Assembly: GCF_000969835.1 (NCBI RefSeq)
Contig: NZ_KQ033912.1
Location: forward strand, 1,196,216-1,260,215
DNA: 64,000 nucleotides
Reading direction: 5' to 3'
Origin: Parabacteroides goldsteinii DSM 19448 = WAL 12034
GTDB lineage: Bacteria > Bacteroidota > Bacteroidia > Bacteroidales > Tannerellaceae
Within the stretch, counting starts at the first letter, position 1. Every line of letters starts with the position of its first letter. The notes beneath the pieces were generated by a model. That model was not told where the DNA came from, did no database searches, and saw only the letters and a list, made by a program, of their open reading frames with translations. The position numbers and the translations under genes are program-made. This document shows positions 43,873 to 53,072 of this stretch, in pieces.

Positions 43873-45651
43873 ATGAATTATCAAGTCCGTCGTCCGAGTT
43901 TAGAAGCCTTATTCAGGGAAGTTGACAATTTCAGTCCGAAAAAAGAAAAACTTCAACCTCCCCGCATAGGAATATCTTCAAACCGGAAAGACGGACTTTC
44001 CTGTATAGCCGATACCTATGTGCAATCCGTACTGAAAGCAGGAGGAGCCCCGGTGCTGATCCCTGTCATTACGGATATGGAAGCACTTACGGCAATCGTA
44101 TCCGGACTGGACGGACTGCTGATGAGCGGCGGCGGAGATATCAACCCGCTTTATGTCGGGGAGGAACCCGTTCCGCAATTACAGGACGTGGATACTTTCC
44201 GCGACGAGTTCGATCTTATCTTGCTTAGGCTGGCAACTAACCGCCAGTTACCCGTCATGGGTATTTGCCGCGGCCACCAACTTATCAACGTAGCCTTCGG
44301 CGGTTCCGTATATCAGGATATCCATTCGCAACACGAAGCCAGGTTGTTCAAGCATAGCCAGACAATGCCGCGCGAACAGGTTTCCCATTCCGTACAGATC
44401 ACCGATACTTCTTCGCGCCTGTTCGATATATTAAAGAAAGAACCGGATATATTCGTCAACTCTTTCCATCATCAGGCAGTCAAAGATATCGCACCCGAAT
44501 TTAAAGAAACGGCAGTTGCCCCGGATGGTATCAACGAGGCCATGGAGCATCCCGAAAAAGAGATTTTCAGTGTGCAATGGCATCCCGAAGCAATGGCTGC
44601 CAACGACGACGAACTTATGCTCGAACTGTTCAGGCATCATGTGGAAATGGCCCGCCTGTTCAAGGAAGCCAAACGCATCCATAGCCGGAACGTCATACTC
44701 GATTCTCATACGGACACACCGATGATCTTCCCCGGCCAGTTCAATATCGGACTGAAAGAGGGAGGCAAAGTAAACCTGCCGCTGATGGAAGAAGGAATGG
44801 TCGACGCTGCGATCATGGTCGCTTATATCCCGCAAGGCAAACGGGATGACGAATCATTGCAGCAGGCAACCGATTTTGCCATGAACCGGTTGAACGAGAT
44901 TCATCGCCAAATGGAAATTAACCGCGGCAGAATGAACATCGCCCGGACTTCACAGGAAGTATGGGTAACGAAAGATGCCGGCAAGAAAGCAATCATGTTG
45001 GGTTTGGAAAACGGTTATGCCATAGGTAAAGACATTCGAAACATAGCCCGTTTCAAAGAGCTGGGCGTCAGCTATATCACGCTTTGCCACAACGGGAGCA
45101 ACGACATATGCGACTCTGCCCGCGGAGATGCAGAATGGGGCGGACTAAGTCCTTTCGGAAAAGAAGTGGTTGCCGAAATGAACCGGTTGGGCATCCTGGT
45201 AGATGTGTCGCACGCTGCCGAAAGTACCTTCTACGATGCGTTGGAAATCAGCACACAACCGATCATCGCTTCACATTCTTCGGCACGCGCCCTGTGCAAC
45301 CATCCGCGCAACCTGACGGATGACCAACTGAAAGCACTGGCCGAAAAACAAGGCGTAGTACAAGTATGCCTTTATAAAGGCTTTATCAATGAAGATGCTG
45401 AAAAAGCATCGCTTACCGACGCCATACGCCACATTAATCATATAGTGGACCTGATCGGTATCAACCACGTGGGCATTGGCTCCGATTTCGACGGCGACGG
45501 CGAACTGATCGGATGCCGGGCAAGCAACGAACTGATCAATATCACCCTGCGCCTTCTGAAAGACGGCTACAAGGAGAATGATATTGCAAAGATATGGGGA
45601 GGCAACCTGCTGCGTGTCATGTCACGTGTACAGTCGGCCTATAACGGATGA
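43873..45651 (+). CDS. Fused C26 glutamine-amidotransferase-like hydrolase and M19 dipeptidase
   Basis: A 592-residue two-domain protein starting at the ATG at 43873. Residues 30-260 are a class I glutamine-amidotransferase-like hydrolase of the peptidase C26 (gamma-glutamyl-GABA hydrolase) type: LLMSGGGDINPLYVGEE, nucleophile Cys in VMGICRGHQLINVAFGG, and the partner His/Glu in SVQWHPEAM. Residues 275-590 are an M19 (renal dipeptidase) zinc enzyme: ILDSHTDTP for the first His/Asp ligands, then LGLENGYAIGKD, YITLCHNGSNDICDSA, DVSHAAESTFYDAL, IIASHSSARALCNHPRNLTD, and GIGSDFDGDGE. No signal peptide is seen, so it is probably cytoplasmic. A plausible role is stepwise cleavage of gamma-glutamyl peptides followed by dipeptides. 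Confidence 0.88.
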   Translation: MNYQVRRPSLEALFREVDNFSPKKEKLQPPRIGISSNRKDGLSCIADTYVQSVLKAGGAPVLIPVITDMEALTAIVSGLDGLLMSGGGDINPLYVGEEPVPQLQDVDTFRDEFDLILLRLATNRQLPVMGICRGHQLINVAFGGSVYQDIHSQHEARLFKHSQTMPREQVSHSVQITDTSSRLFDILKKEPDIFVNSFHHQAVKDIAPEFKETAVAPDGINEAMEHPEKEIFSVQWHPEAMAANDDELMLELFRHHVEMARLFKEAKRIHSRNVILDSHTDTPMIFPGQFNIGLKEGGKVNLPLMEEGMVDAAIMVAYIPQGKRDDESLQQATDFAMNRLNEIHRQMEINRGRMNIARTSQEVWVTKDAGKKAIMLGLENGYAIGKDIRNIARFKELGVSYITLCHNGSNDICDSARGDAEWGGLSPFGKEVVAEMNRLGILVDVSHAAESTFYDALEISTQPIIASHSSARALCNHPRNLTDDQLKALAEKQGVVQVCLYKGFINEDAEKASLTDAIRHINHIVDLIGINHVGIGSDFDGDGELIGCRASNELINITLRLLKDGYKENDIAKIWGGNLLRVMSRVQSAYNG

Positions 45652-45675
45652 TAATAAAGAAATACTAACAGATAT

Positions 45676-46671
45676 ATGATGCACGTTTTGTATATAGCTC
45701 TATTTGCTTTTTCATTGCTCGCCTGTAGCCAGGCAAAGAACCAGCAACAGGAAGTAACGACAGTCAGCCAGACGCCAATGACAACAACGCCTTCTTTCAA
45801 TGCCGACAGCGCCTATGTTTTTGTTGAAAACCAGGTAAAATTCGGCCCACGCGTACCGAACACCGATGCCCATAAAGCATGCGGCAACTATCTCGCCTCC
45901 GAACTGAAACGTTTCGGGGCCAAAGTATACGAACAGGAAGCCATGCTTACCGCCTACGACAATACCGGACTGGAAGCCAAAAACATCATCGGCTCTTTCA
46001 ACCCGGAAAACAATAAACGCATCCTGCTCTTCGCCCATTGGGATTCGCGTCCTTATTCCGACCACGATCCCGACCCGGCTAATCATCGCAAAGCGATCGA
46101 CGGAGCCGACGATGGAGCCAGCGGTGTAGGAGCCTTGCTTGAAATAGCCAGGCAGATCGGGCAAAAAGATCCCGGAGTAGGTATCGACATCATCTTCTTC
46201 GATGCGGAAGATTACGGTACTCCGGAGTTTGTAGACGATTATAAACCCGACACCTGGTGTCTGGGTACCCAGTTCTGGGCAAAGAATCCGCACGTACCCA
46301 ATTACCGCGCCGACTTCGGTATCCTGCTGGATATGGTCGGAGCTAAAAATGCCACTTTCTTCAAGGAACAGACTTCCTTGAGCAAGGCTGGCAACATTGT
46401 GGAAATGGTATGGAGCACGGCACGTAACCTCGGATACGGCAGGTATTTCATCAATGCGACAGGCGGCGCCATCACCGACGATCACGAATATGTGATCAAA
46501 GGACGCAATATCCCTTGTATCGACATTATCAACTACGACCCTGACAGCAAAAGCGGTTTCGGTTGGTACTGGCATACACAAAAGGACAATATGGAAAATA
46601 TCGACCGCGAAACCCTTAAAGCGGTAGGGCAAACGGTACTGGAAGTAGTATATAACCGACAAAAGAAATAA
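45676..46671 (+). CDS. Glutaminyl-peptide cyclotransferase-like M28 lipoprotein
   Basis: A 331-residue lipoprotein (MMHVLYIALFAFSLLAC, Cys at residue 17) of the M28 zinc-peptidase fold. The sequence FGPRVPNTDAHKACGNYLASELKRFGA, zinc ligands in LFAHWDSRPYSDHDP, DGADDGASGVGALLEIAR and IDIIFFDAEDYG, and the last His in FGWYWHTQKDN fit bacterial animal-type glutaminyl cyclases such as the Porphyromonas enzyme. Those cyclise N-terminal glutamine of exported proteins to pyroglutamate after signal peptide removal, protecting them from aminopeptidases. An aminopeptidase role cannot be excluded. Several secreted proteins here would expose Gln after the signal (SAQ/..). It lies 24 bases after the peptidase fusion gene and 8 bases before sufE. 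Confidence 0.85.
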   Translation: MMHVLYIALFAFSLLACSQAKNQQQEVTTVSQTPMTTTPSFNADSAYVFVENQVKFGPRVPNTDAHKACGNYLASELKRFGAKVYEQEAMLTAYDNTGLEAKNIIGSFNPENNKRILLFAHWDSRPYSDHDPDPANHRKAIDGADDGASGVGALLEIARQIGQKDPGVGIDIIFFDAEDYGTPEFVDDYKPDTWCLGTQFWAKNPHVPNYRADFGILLDMVGAKNATFFKEQTSLSKAGNIVEMVWSTARNLGYGRYFINATGGAITDDHEYVIKGRNIPCIDIINYDPDSKSGFGWYWHTQKDNMENIDRETLKAVGQTVLEVVYNRQKK

Positions 46672-46679
46672 TACAAACA

Positions 46680-47105
46680 ATGACTATCAACGAACTTCAG
46701 GATAACGTTATTGAAGAGTTCTCAGCCTTCGACGACTGGATGGACAAGTATGCGTTGCTGATCGATTTAGGCAACTCACTTCCCCCGCTGGAAGAAAAGT
46801 ATAAAACAGAAAGTAACCTGATCGAAGGTTGCCAGAGCCGTGTATGGCTTCAGGCAGACTACGAGGACGGTAAAATTATATTCAAAGGCGAAAGCGACGC
46901 TGTGATTGTAAAAGGTATCGTATCCTTACTGATCAACGTCCTGTCCGGCCATACCCCGCAGGAGATTCTGGATACCGATCTTTATTTCATTGAGCAGATC
47001 GGATTGAAGGAGCACCTTTCCCCTACCCGCTCAAACGGCCTGGTGGCTATGGTCAAGCAAATGCGAATGTACGCACTGGCCTACCGCACAAAAGAACAAG
47101 GATAA
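46680..47105 (+). CDS. sufE: SufE-family sulfur acceptor
   Basis: SufE accepts persulfide sulfur from the cysteine desulfurase SufS and passes it on for Fe-S cluster assembly. The 141-residue protein shows the family layout: EEFSAFDDWMDKYALLIDLGNSLPPL, the acceptor Cys51 in NLIEGCQSRVWLQAD, and ALLINVLSGHTPQEIL-type helix IVSLLINVLSGHTPQEILDTD. The matching sufS gene lies at 54104-55318 on the other strand, not in the same operon. It follows the M28 gene by 8 bases and ends before a bidirectional terminator. Confidence 0.93.
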   Translation: MTINELQDNVIEEFSAFDDWMDKYALLIDLGNSLPPLEEKYKTESNLIEGCQSRVWLQADYEDGKIIFKGESDAVIVKGIVSLLINVLSGHTPQEILDTDLYFIEQIGLKEHLSPTRSNGLVAMVKQMRMYALAYRTKEQG

Positions 47106-47115
47106 TTCAAACAAA

Positions 47116-47146
47116 AAAGGTATGCCGACAACCGCGACATACCTTT
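47116..47146. terminator. Bidirectional terminator between sufE and susD
   Basis: aaaggtatg (47116-47124) pairs with cataccttt (47138-47146) around a 13-base loop, with an A-rich left flank and a T/C-rich right flank. It lies between the converging sufE and susD genes and can serve both. Confidence 0.8.
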
Positions 47147-47168
47147 CTACTATTTCAAATAATCCTTC

Positions 47169-49058
47169 TTATTCAGTGATTTCGGTACCATAATACGGCC
47201 TAAGCTCATCATTAGACTTAAACACATAATAAGTCGTCGGATTCGTATACGGATTATTATAATGGAAGATGGCAGGATTAGCATTCAATTCAGCCTGGTT
47301 CCAGCCCGGAGTCCAACCTACATAGGCACCATCCATATCAATACAGTGCTGATAACGTTCACAGTTGGAACCTTTGTAAGCACGGTGGATACCAACTTCC
47401 AAACGTTTAGCATCAAAATAATTAATTCCCTCACCCCAGAATTCGATACCTTTCTGGAAAACATATTCATCCAGGAATGCGTCGGCAGTAGTTGCTGTAC
47501 AGGTATAAGCGGAGTTACGTGTTTTCACAATATCCTCCAATGCTTTTGCTGCCGCAGGTACTCCCGATGTATGAAGTGCTGCCTCTGCTTTCAAGTAATA
47601 CATTTCCTCAATACGCATGATCGGATAATCGACTGCACCACCGACAGTATGAGTACGATAGTCTCCATTATGCGGACGGAATTTCATATTTACATACAAC
47701 CACGGCCATGACTGGAAACCGTTAGACGAATTGATACGTGCACGAATCCATGAGGCAGAACTGTTGTACTTATATTGATATTTATCAGGACCGAATCCAG
47801 AATAATCATCACTCCAATCGCTTTGAGTAGTACTTGTACTTACATCGTTCAATGCCCATTTGTTATTAATAAACTTGCCATCAGCATCTCTCTCCACTAA
47901 ATACGGCTCACCCTCTTTCTGGTTTTTCGATTCATAGAAAAAGCTGGGGTCCAACCATGATTTCTTACGGAAGTCGTTATCCGAAAGGCGCTCGTACCAT
48001 TTACGATCGAGTGAACGACCAACACGCCAACCATACACACTGAAAGTCGTTTCCGTTCCGAAGATCATAGCAAAAGAGAATGACTGATTGTTTCCCGTAG
48101 CAGCAGTGGTATTACCTTCGGAAATAGAAGTAGCCCACATCCATGAATTCTGAGAGTTACGATTGTTAAAGCCATTAACCGGATCGGTCCATTCTGCTTC
48201 CGTCAATGGAGTACAACCGGCTACAGAAATAGCCTTATCTGCATATTCACCGGATTTCTGCCAATAGGATGCTTCGTCTTTATAGGTAACGGATGTTTTC
48301 ACACGAGAAGCCAGATTAGCATATGTACGGGCATACAAACCATACACAACCGCCAGGTTCGGCTGGGTTTTATCAGTACGGGTATATCCGCTCAGATATG
48401 TTTCTGCCTGCTGCAAGTCACTCAGGATCAAATCATAGGCTGCATCCACTGTTGCACGCGGATTATTGGAAGCCTCTTCCGATGTTGTCTTCTCCGTTAC
48501 AATAGGTACACCCAAATTCGTCAAGTCATTTTCAGGACTTACATAGCTGTAACGGCTATCGGTCGGTTTCTTGTATTCCATAATCTGAACCAGATCCAGA
48601 TAATAAAGTGCACGGTAAGCGTAGCTGACGCCCAGATATCCCTTTTTCGTATCATCCAAATCATTCACATCGATCATGCCGATAATATCGTTTACATTCT
48701 TGATATAAGAATAATAGAGATAAGAAGGATACAATCCACGATTGGAACCGGTAGCACTGATCGCTCCATAGCAATAAGCGCCCATGGTGTTATACCCATT
48801 CGCTCCGGAACAGACAAACTGGGTCGTACTATGTTCAAGCATGGCACGCATACTACCATACGAAATCATTTCTATACCACCGTCATCATTTATATACCCG
48901 CCCATTGAAGTATAAATAGAGTTGACCATCCCTTGTAAAGCCGATTCCGATGCTTGAATCTGGTCATTCAACACATATTCTGTCGGCAATGTTTCTTCGA
49001 TACAGCTACTTAACCCCAGAAGAGCCGCAGCAGCCAATAAAATCTTATATTTCTTCAT
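47169..49058 (-). CDS. SusD/RagB-family nutrient-binding lipoprotein
   Basis: A 629-residue surface lipoprotein with lipid Cys at residue 19 (LLGLSSCIEETLPTEY). SusD-like features are the N-terminal 'QIQASESALQGMVNSIYTSM', TPR-type helices (YLGVSYAYRALYYLDLVQIMEY; ATVDAAYDLILSDLQQAETYL; AVVYGLYARTYANLASR), and the C-terminal region with 'YPIMRIEEMYYLKAEAALHTSG..AKALEDIVKTRNS' and 'FLDEYVFQKGIEFWGEGINYFDAKRL'. SusD proteins form the lid of the SusC transporter and bind the substrate, usually a glycan or peptide. The SusC partner lies 19 bases upstream. No glycoside hydrolase is linked, so the substrate is unknown. Confidence 0.95.
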   Translation of the reverse strand: MKKYKILLAAAALLGLSSCIEETLPTEYVLNDQIQASESALQGMVNSIYTSMGGYINDDGGIEMISYGSMRAMLEHSTTQFVCSGANGYNTMGAYCYGAISATGSNRGLYPSYLYYSYIKNVNDIIGMIDVNDLDDTKKGYLGVSYAYRALYYLDLVQIMEYKKPTDSRYSYVSPENDLTNLGVPIVTEKTTSEEASNNPRATVDAAYDLILSDLQQAETYLSGYTRTDKTQPNLAVVYGLYARTYANLASRVKTSVTYKDEASYWQKSGEYADKAISVAGCTPLTEAEWTDPVNGFNNRNSQNSWMWATSISEGNTTAATGNNQSFSFAMIFGTETTFSVYGWRVGRSLDRKWYERLSDNDFRKKSWLDPSFFYESKNQKEGEPYLVERDADGKFINNKWALNDVSTSTTQSDWSDDYSGFGPDKYQYKYNSSASWIRARINSSNGFQSWPWLYVNMKFRPHNGDYRTHTVGGAVDYPIMRIEEMYYLKAEAALHTSGVPAAAKALEDIVKTRNSAYTCTATTADAFLDEYVFQKGIEFWGEGINYFDAKRLEVGIHRAYKGSNCERYQHCIDMDGAYVGWTPGWNQAELNANPAIFHYNNPYTNPTTYYVFKSNDELRPYYGTEITE

Positions 49059-49077
49059 GATGTTTTCTTTTTAGTGT

Positions 49078-52000
49078 TTAGAATGTCAATGAAATACCAC
49101 CTGAGATAGTACGTATCGGAGAATAAAGTTCCGGATTACTGTATCCTTTCAATGTATAGCGAGGATCGAATCCCTGGCGTGCAGAGAAGTAGAACAGGTT
49201 TTCTCCCGAGAAATAAACACGTATATTCTGAACATTGTACTTCTGTGTCAGACTGGAAGGCAATGTATATCCCAGATTAATATTCTGGATATTCAGATAG
49301 CTTGCGTTAGTAATGAAACGGTCTGAACGCGGATTCTGTGAATACTTTTCTGCAAACTGCAAACGCGGAATATTTGAACCTGTATTCTCCGGCGACCAGG
49401 CATTCAAGATGTCCTTATGCCAAGTTGTAGACGTAGTGGTGCTGGTGTGCATCAATGTCTGATAAGTATAATCGTAAGCCTTTCCACCCAATTGATAGTT
49501 CAGGTTGATAGAGAAGTCAAAACCACGATAGGATAATGAAGTACCCAAACCACCATAGAAAGAAGGAAGAGCATCACCAATCAGATAATCGGTTGCCTGA
49601 CTTGCATCTTTGGTTGTTTCCTGTCCTGTGACATTTCCTGCCTCATCAAGAATATCTTTATAGAATAAAGACTCTCCTGTTTCAGGATCCAAACCGGCAA
49701 ATTTAGGCAAGTACCAAGTATACAGAGAAAGACCTTCTGCCACAAAATATTTGTACTTGGATACAAACGATTTATCCAGATTGACATAACCATTATGTCC
49801 GTCTACCTTTGTTGTTTTGATTGCATCCGGTAAAGTCAATACTTTATTCTTTACATGAGAAATATTGAAGTTGACATCCCATTTGAAATCCTTATTGCTG
49901 ATCAGAGTTCCCTGCAAAACCAACTCAATACCGGCATTACGCATATCACCCAAGTTAACGAAATAACTGGTGTAACCAATAGAAGGAGGTGTATTCAGAG
50001 AAAACAACATATCACTGGTTTTCCGATAGAAATAATCCAGGCTACCGCCCAAGCGTCCGCCGAAAAGATCAAATTCTGTACCTATATTCCAGTTTGTATT
50101 GGTTTCCCAAGTAATATCACTGGAACCTTTCTGACGCCACTGGTAAGCAGCCTGATCATCATTATTTACCACTTTGTAAGAATCGGCATACAAATAATCA
50201 CCGATATTGTCATTACCCTGAGAACCGACAGAAGCCTTCAGCTTCAAAGAGTTCACCCAAGGTGCGTTAAAGAAAGCTTCTTTAGAAATAAGCCAAGCAC
50301 CACCGACAGACCAGAAGTTACCCCAACGGTGTTCTTTCGCAAAACGTGAAGAAGCATCACGACGATAAGATACCGAACCGAAATACTTCGCATCGTAATT
50401 ATACATAGCACGGAAGAAGTAACCTTCATTATTATAAGAATTTGAATAAGAATATGGATTATTATTCAAATTCAAAAGAGTAGCCAGTTCACGTGTTCCA
50501 TCGATTCCGAAATTACGTCCGGAAGCACTCAATGATTCATATTTGTAATTATAATATTCATGACCGACCATTGCTCCGACATCATGTTTACCGAACTGCT
50601 TGTTATAATTCAACAACTGTTGCGTATTATAAGTGAAAGTGCGATAAGAAGCTTTCGACAAGTAGCCATTATCAGAAGAACTGGTATAGTAATCGACAAA
50701 AGGACTGGTTGCATAGGTATAACGACGATCATAATCATATGCATTGGCATTAAACGTGAAGGTCAGATCCTGAGTCAGATTAATATCTGCATAACCACTG
50801 GCAATAAAAGAGTTACCGGTCGTTTCATCAGAACGATATTTGTTTGAGAAAATACAGTTACCTCCCACACCGCCTGCACGAGTCAGATCGTAAGCTTGTG
50901 CAAAGTCATACATTTTCTCTCCCCACTGATCGATCATGATATTCTTATTTGCATCCCGGAGGTAAACAGGATAAATGGGAGCTTGGCTCTTTATGGTGCT
51001 CCAGATAGTTCCAGTACCGATTGTACCTTCGGATGTCTGACTGTAATTATATTTTGTATAGTTGAAGTTTGCACCGACTTTCAACCATTTTTTTGCCTGG
51101 TAATCCAGCTTTGCACGTGCTGTTAAACGTTTTTGCATGGAGCCTTCCTGAATACCGTCCTGATCCAGATATCCTATAGATGTATAATAGTTTATACGCT
51201 CGGAAGCACCTGATACCGATACGTTATACTCTTGACGGAAACCGTTCTGCAAACCGATCTCTTCCCAGTCATCGGCCTGCAACCAGAATTTTTGTCCATT
51301 ATAATCATATAGTGCTCCCATGGTCGCTCCCGGATTCATTACACCACCCTGTTGGATAAAGTCTTGCCCTTCGGGAACCGTATATATCATATAACCCGGG
51401 CCGACACCACTGGATGAGTTTGTCAGATGTTGATTTGCCAAGGCATGAGCATCTGTTGCCGACATAGAGCCGCCCGGTTCAGTTATATAATAGTTATATA
51501 ACATCTTGTAATAAGTTTCGTAGAACTGCTGGGCGTTTGTCGTCTTATAATTCTGGAGACCATTCGAGTTAGCACCCCATTTGGCATCAACAGAAACTTT
51601 TGCATCGCCATTTTTACCCTTCTTCGTGGTAATCATGATAACACCATTGGCACCACGGGCACCATACAATGCATTGGAAGCTGCATCTTTCAATACGGTC
51701 ATCGACTCGATATCATTCGAGTTTATCAGGTTCAGGTCACCATCGAAAGGCATACCGTCAACCACGATCAAAGGTTCTGTATCTGAAGATATTGAACCGA
51801 AACCACGAATTGTAATAGAAGGCGAGCTACCCGGTTGTGAAGAAGAATTGCTTAACTGTACACCGGCTACACGCCCAGCCAAAGCCTGGGCCGGGTTCGA
51901 AACCTGCGCTTTCAGAAGGTCGTCCGATTTCATTATGCCGGCAGAACCGGTAAAGGCTTCTTTCGTACTTTTACCGAAAGCTACCACCACCACTTCGTCC

Positions 52001-52380
52001 AAAGCCTGGTTGTCTTCCTGTAATATGATTTGAATATTGTTTTTATTTCCTGGTTTTATTGTTTGGGTTACAAAGCCTACATAAGAGACTTGCAATGAAC
52101 CGTTAGCTTTGACGGACAATTCAAACTTTCCGTCCATATCTGTCATAATACCATTAGTGGTACCTACTTCAACAACACTGGCGCCAATTACCGGTTCCCC
52201 GTTTTCATCTTTAACGACACCTGTCACTTTGCGGGTATTCTGATTTACCGATGCTGCTTCCTCTATTGCTACGGCTTTCCGGATATCAAGGTCTGAAAGA
52301 TTGCTTTCAGCCGCCATGGTCAAATTAAGACAAAACAAAGGAATGGCCATGCAGGCAACTTTCTTTGTGTAATTATTCAT
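49078..52380 (-). CDS. SusC/RagA-family TonB-linked outer-membrane transporter
   Basis: A 1100-residue TonB-dependent barrel. After the signal peptide (to about residue 24) comes a carboxypeptidase-regulatory-like domain (VTGVVKDENGEPVIGASVVEVGTTNGIMTDMDGKFELSV). A TonB-box-like segment follows (ALDEVVVVAFGKSTKEAFTGSAG), then the plug (AQALAGRVAGVQLSNSSSQPGSSPSITIRGFGSISSDTEPLIVVDGMPFDG; ESMTVLKDAASNALYGARGANGVIMITTKKG) and a long barrel ending ISLTF. It imports a substrate captured by the partner SusD using TonB energy. A long 5' region (52381-52748) and a 26-bp inverted-repeat element (52749-52924) lie upstream, suggesting phase-variable expression. The barrel is complete. Confidence 0.95.
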   Translation of the reverse strand: MNNYTKKVACMAIPLFCLNLTMAAESNLSDLDIRKAVAIEEAASVNQNTRKVTGVVKDENGEPVIGASVVEVGTTNGIMTDMDGKFELSVKANGSLQVSYVGFVTQTIKPGNKNNIQIILQEDNQALDEVVVVAFGKSTKEAFTGSAGIMKSDDLLKAQVSNPAQALAGRVAGVQLSNSSSQPGSSPSITIRGFGSISSDTEPLIVVDGMPFDGDLNLINSNDIESMTVLKDAASNALYGARGANGVIMITTKKGKNGDAKVSVDAKWGANSNGLQNYKTTNAQQFYETYYKMLYNYYITEPGGSMSATDAHALANQHLTNSSSGVGPGYMIYTVPEGQDFIQQGGVMNPGATMGALYDYNGQKFWLQADDWEEIGLQNGFRQEYNVSVSGASERINYYTSIGYLDQDGIQEGSMQKRLTARAKLDYQAKKWLKVGANFNYTKYNYSQTSEGTIGTGTIWSTIKSQAPIYPVYLRDANKNIMIDQWGEKMYDFAQAYDLTRAGGVGGNCIFSNKYRSDETTGNSFIASGYADINLTQDLTFTFNANAYDYDRRYTYATSPFVDYYTSSSDNGYLSKASYRTFTYNTQQLLNYNKQFGKHDVGAMVGHEYYNYKYESLSASGRNFGIDGTRELATLLNLNNNPYSYSNSYNNEGYFFRAMYNYDAKYFGSVSYRRDASSRFAKEHRWGNFWSVGGAWLISKEAFFNAPWVNSLKLKASVGSQGNDNIGDYLYADSYKVVNNDDQAAYQWRQKGSSDITWETNTNWNIGTEFDLFGGRLGGSLDYFYRKTSDMLFSLNTPPSIGYTSYFVNLGDMRNAGIELVLQGTLISNKDFKWDVNFNISHVKNKVLTLPDAIKTTKVDGHNGYVNLDKSFVSKYKYFVAEGLSLYTWYLPKFAGLDPETGESLFYKDILDEAGNVTGQETTKDASQATDYLIGDALPSFYGGLGTSLSYRGFDFSINLNYQLGGKAYDYTYQTLMHTSTTTSTTWHKDILNAWSPENTGSNIPRLQFAEKYSQNPRSDRFITNASYLNIQNINLGYTLPSSLTQKYNVQNIRVYFSGENLFYFSARQGFDPRYTLKGYSNPELYSPIRTISGGISLTF

Positions 52381-52748
52381 AACTTAATTAATTAACGATT
52401 AGAACTTGAATAAAAAAACTATTCACGGATTAGGTTAAAAAAGGAACGATCCTTCTACCTCCTCTACTAGCTGCTATTGTACCTCATAATCAACCTGGAA
52501 TAAAAGTTAGACAATTTTATATAGACTTTTTAGATGTATATATCTCCCTCTGCACAATACAGAAGACAGGAACTTTTTAGCGTTTTTATACCACAACAAA
52601 CAATTAGCGTTTTTTTTCTAAAAATCAACAACAACAACAATATTCTATATGTATCCAAAGAAGACAATCCAATAGTAAATTATCAGATCGAGTTACCTGC
52701 ATATTTTATCAAACTAAGTTTTTCAAAATATCAACACTAGTGGTATTA
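52381..52748 (-). other. Long 5' leader region of the susC-susD operon
   Basis: There are 368 bases between the susC start and the inverted-repeat element, with no credible gene. Near the susC side (about 52440-52458, minus strand) a small stem aagga / tcctt is followed by TTTTTT, which could act as an attenuator. No exact TAnnTTTG box was found on the minus strand in this stretch, so the operon probably depends on a promoter in the element at 52749-52924. Confidence 0.45.
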
Positions 52749-52774
52749 TTAACATAGTTCACATAGGACTAGGT
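52749..52774. repeat. Left inverted-repeat arm of the susC element
   Basis: A 26-bp arm, perfectly complementary in reverse to 52899-52924. It contains the segment cacataggactaggt at its inner end. Confidence 0.92.
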
Positions 52775-52898
52775 TAAGAAACCGATTGCAAATATAGTAT
52801 TTTTTGCAAAAACAATATACTTTGATGCAAAAATTAATAAAATAAGGCTATAAATCACTTCTTTCTTGCAGAGAAAAGTCCCTTTATCTTCTTAAAAG

Positions 52899-52924
52899 AC
52901 CTAGTCCTATGTGAACTATGTTAA
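52899..52924. repeat. Right inverted-repeat arm of the susC element
   Basis: A 26-bp arm (acctagtcctatgtgaacta, then tgttaa), the exact reverse complement of 52749-52774. A poly-A run follows outside the arm. Confidence 0.92.
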
Positions 52925-53072
52925 AAAAAATAGTCCAAAGAGAGCACTAAACACTTTTTGGTTATGGGAATAACAGATCATAACCATTCACCCGAACGGT
53001 CAGATCATTCACCTCAAACTGCTTTACAAGTCAAGGCTTATCCTCTAAAGAATAAAAGATGAAGGATAAAAA

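Larger units (their letters stand above)
52749..52924. promoter_or_regulatory. Candidate invertible promoter upstream of susC-susD
   Basis: The 26-bp arms at 52749-52774 (starting ttaacatagttcacatagga) and 52899-52924 are perfect reverse complements and enclose 124 bp. On the minus strand the enclosed DNA carries TATATTTG (plus coordinates 52789-52796), an exact -7 box pointing at susC. The -33 region is poor (ATTG 16 bases upstream). In this orientation the switch would be ON; inversion would point the promoter toward the 3' end of rnhB. Size and position match the invertible promoters known upstream of SusC/SusD genes in gut Bacteroidales. Both this element and the one at 27172 contain GACTAG in their arms. 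Confidence 0.68.

Noticed and set aside
45712..46680. Minus-strand open frame of 322 codons
   Set aside because: Antisense shadow of the M28 glutaminyl-cyclase-like lipoprotein, which has clear zinc-ligand motifs and a lipobox.
52534..52740. 68-codon plus-strand frame in the susC leader
   Set aside because: Very AT-rich, no ribosome-binding context, no recognisable features, and it lies in the regulatory region between the element and susC.
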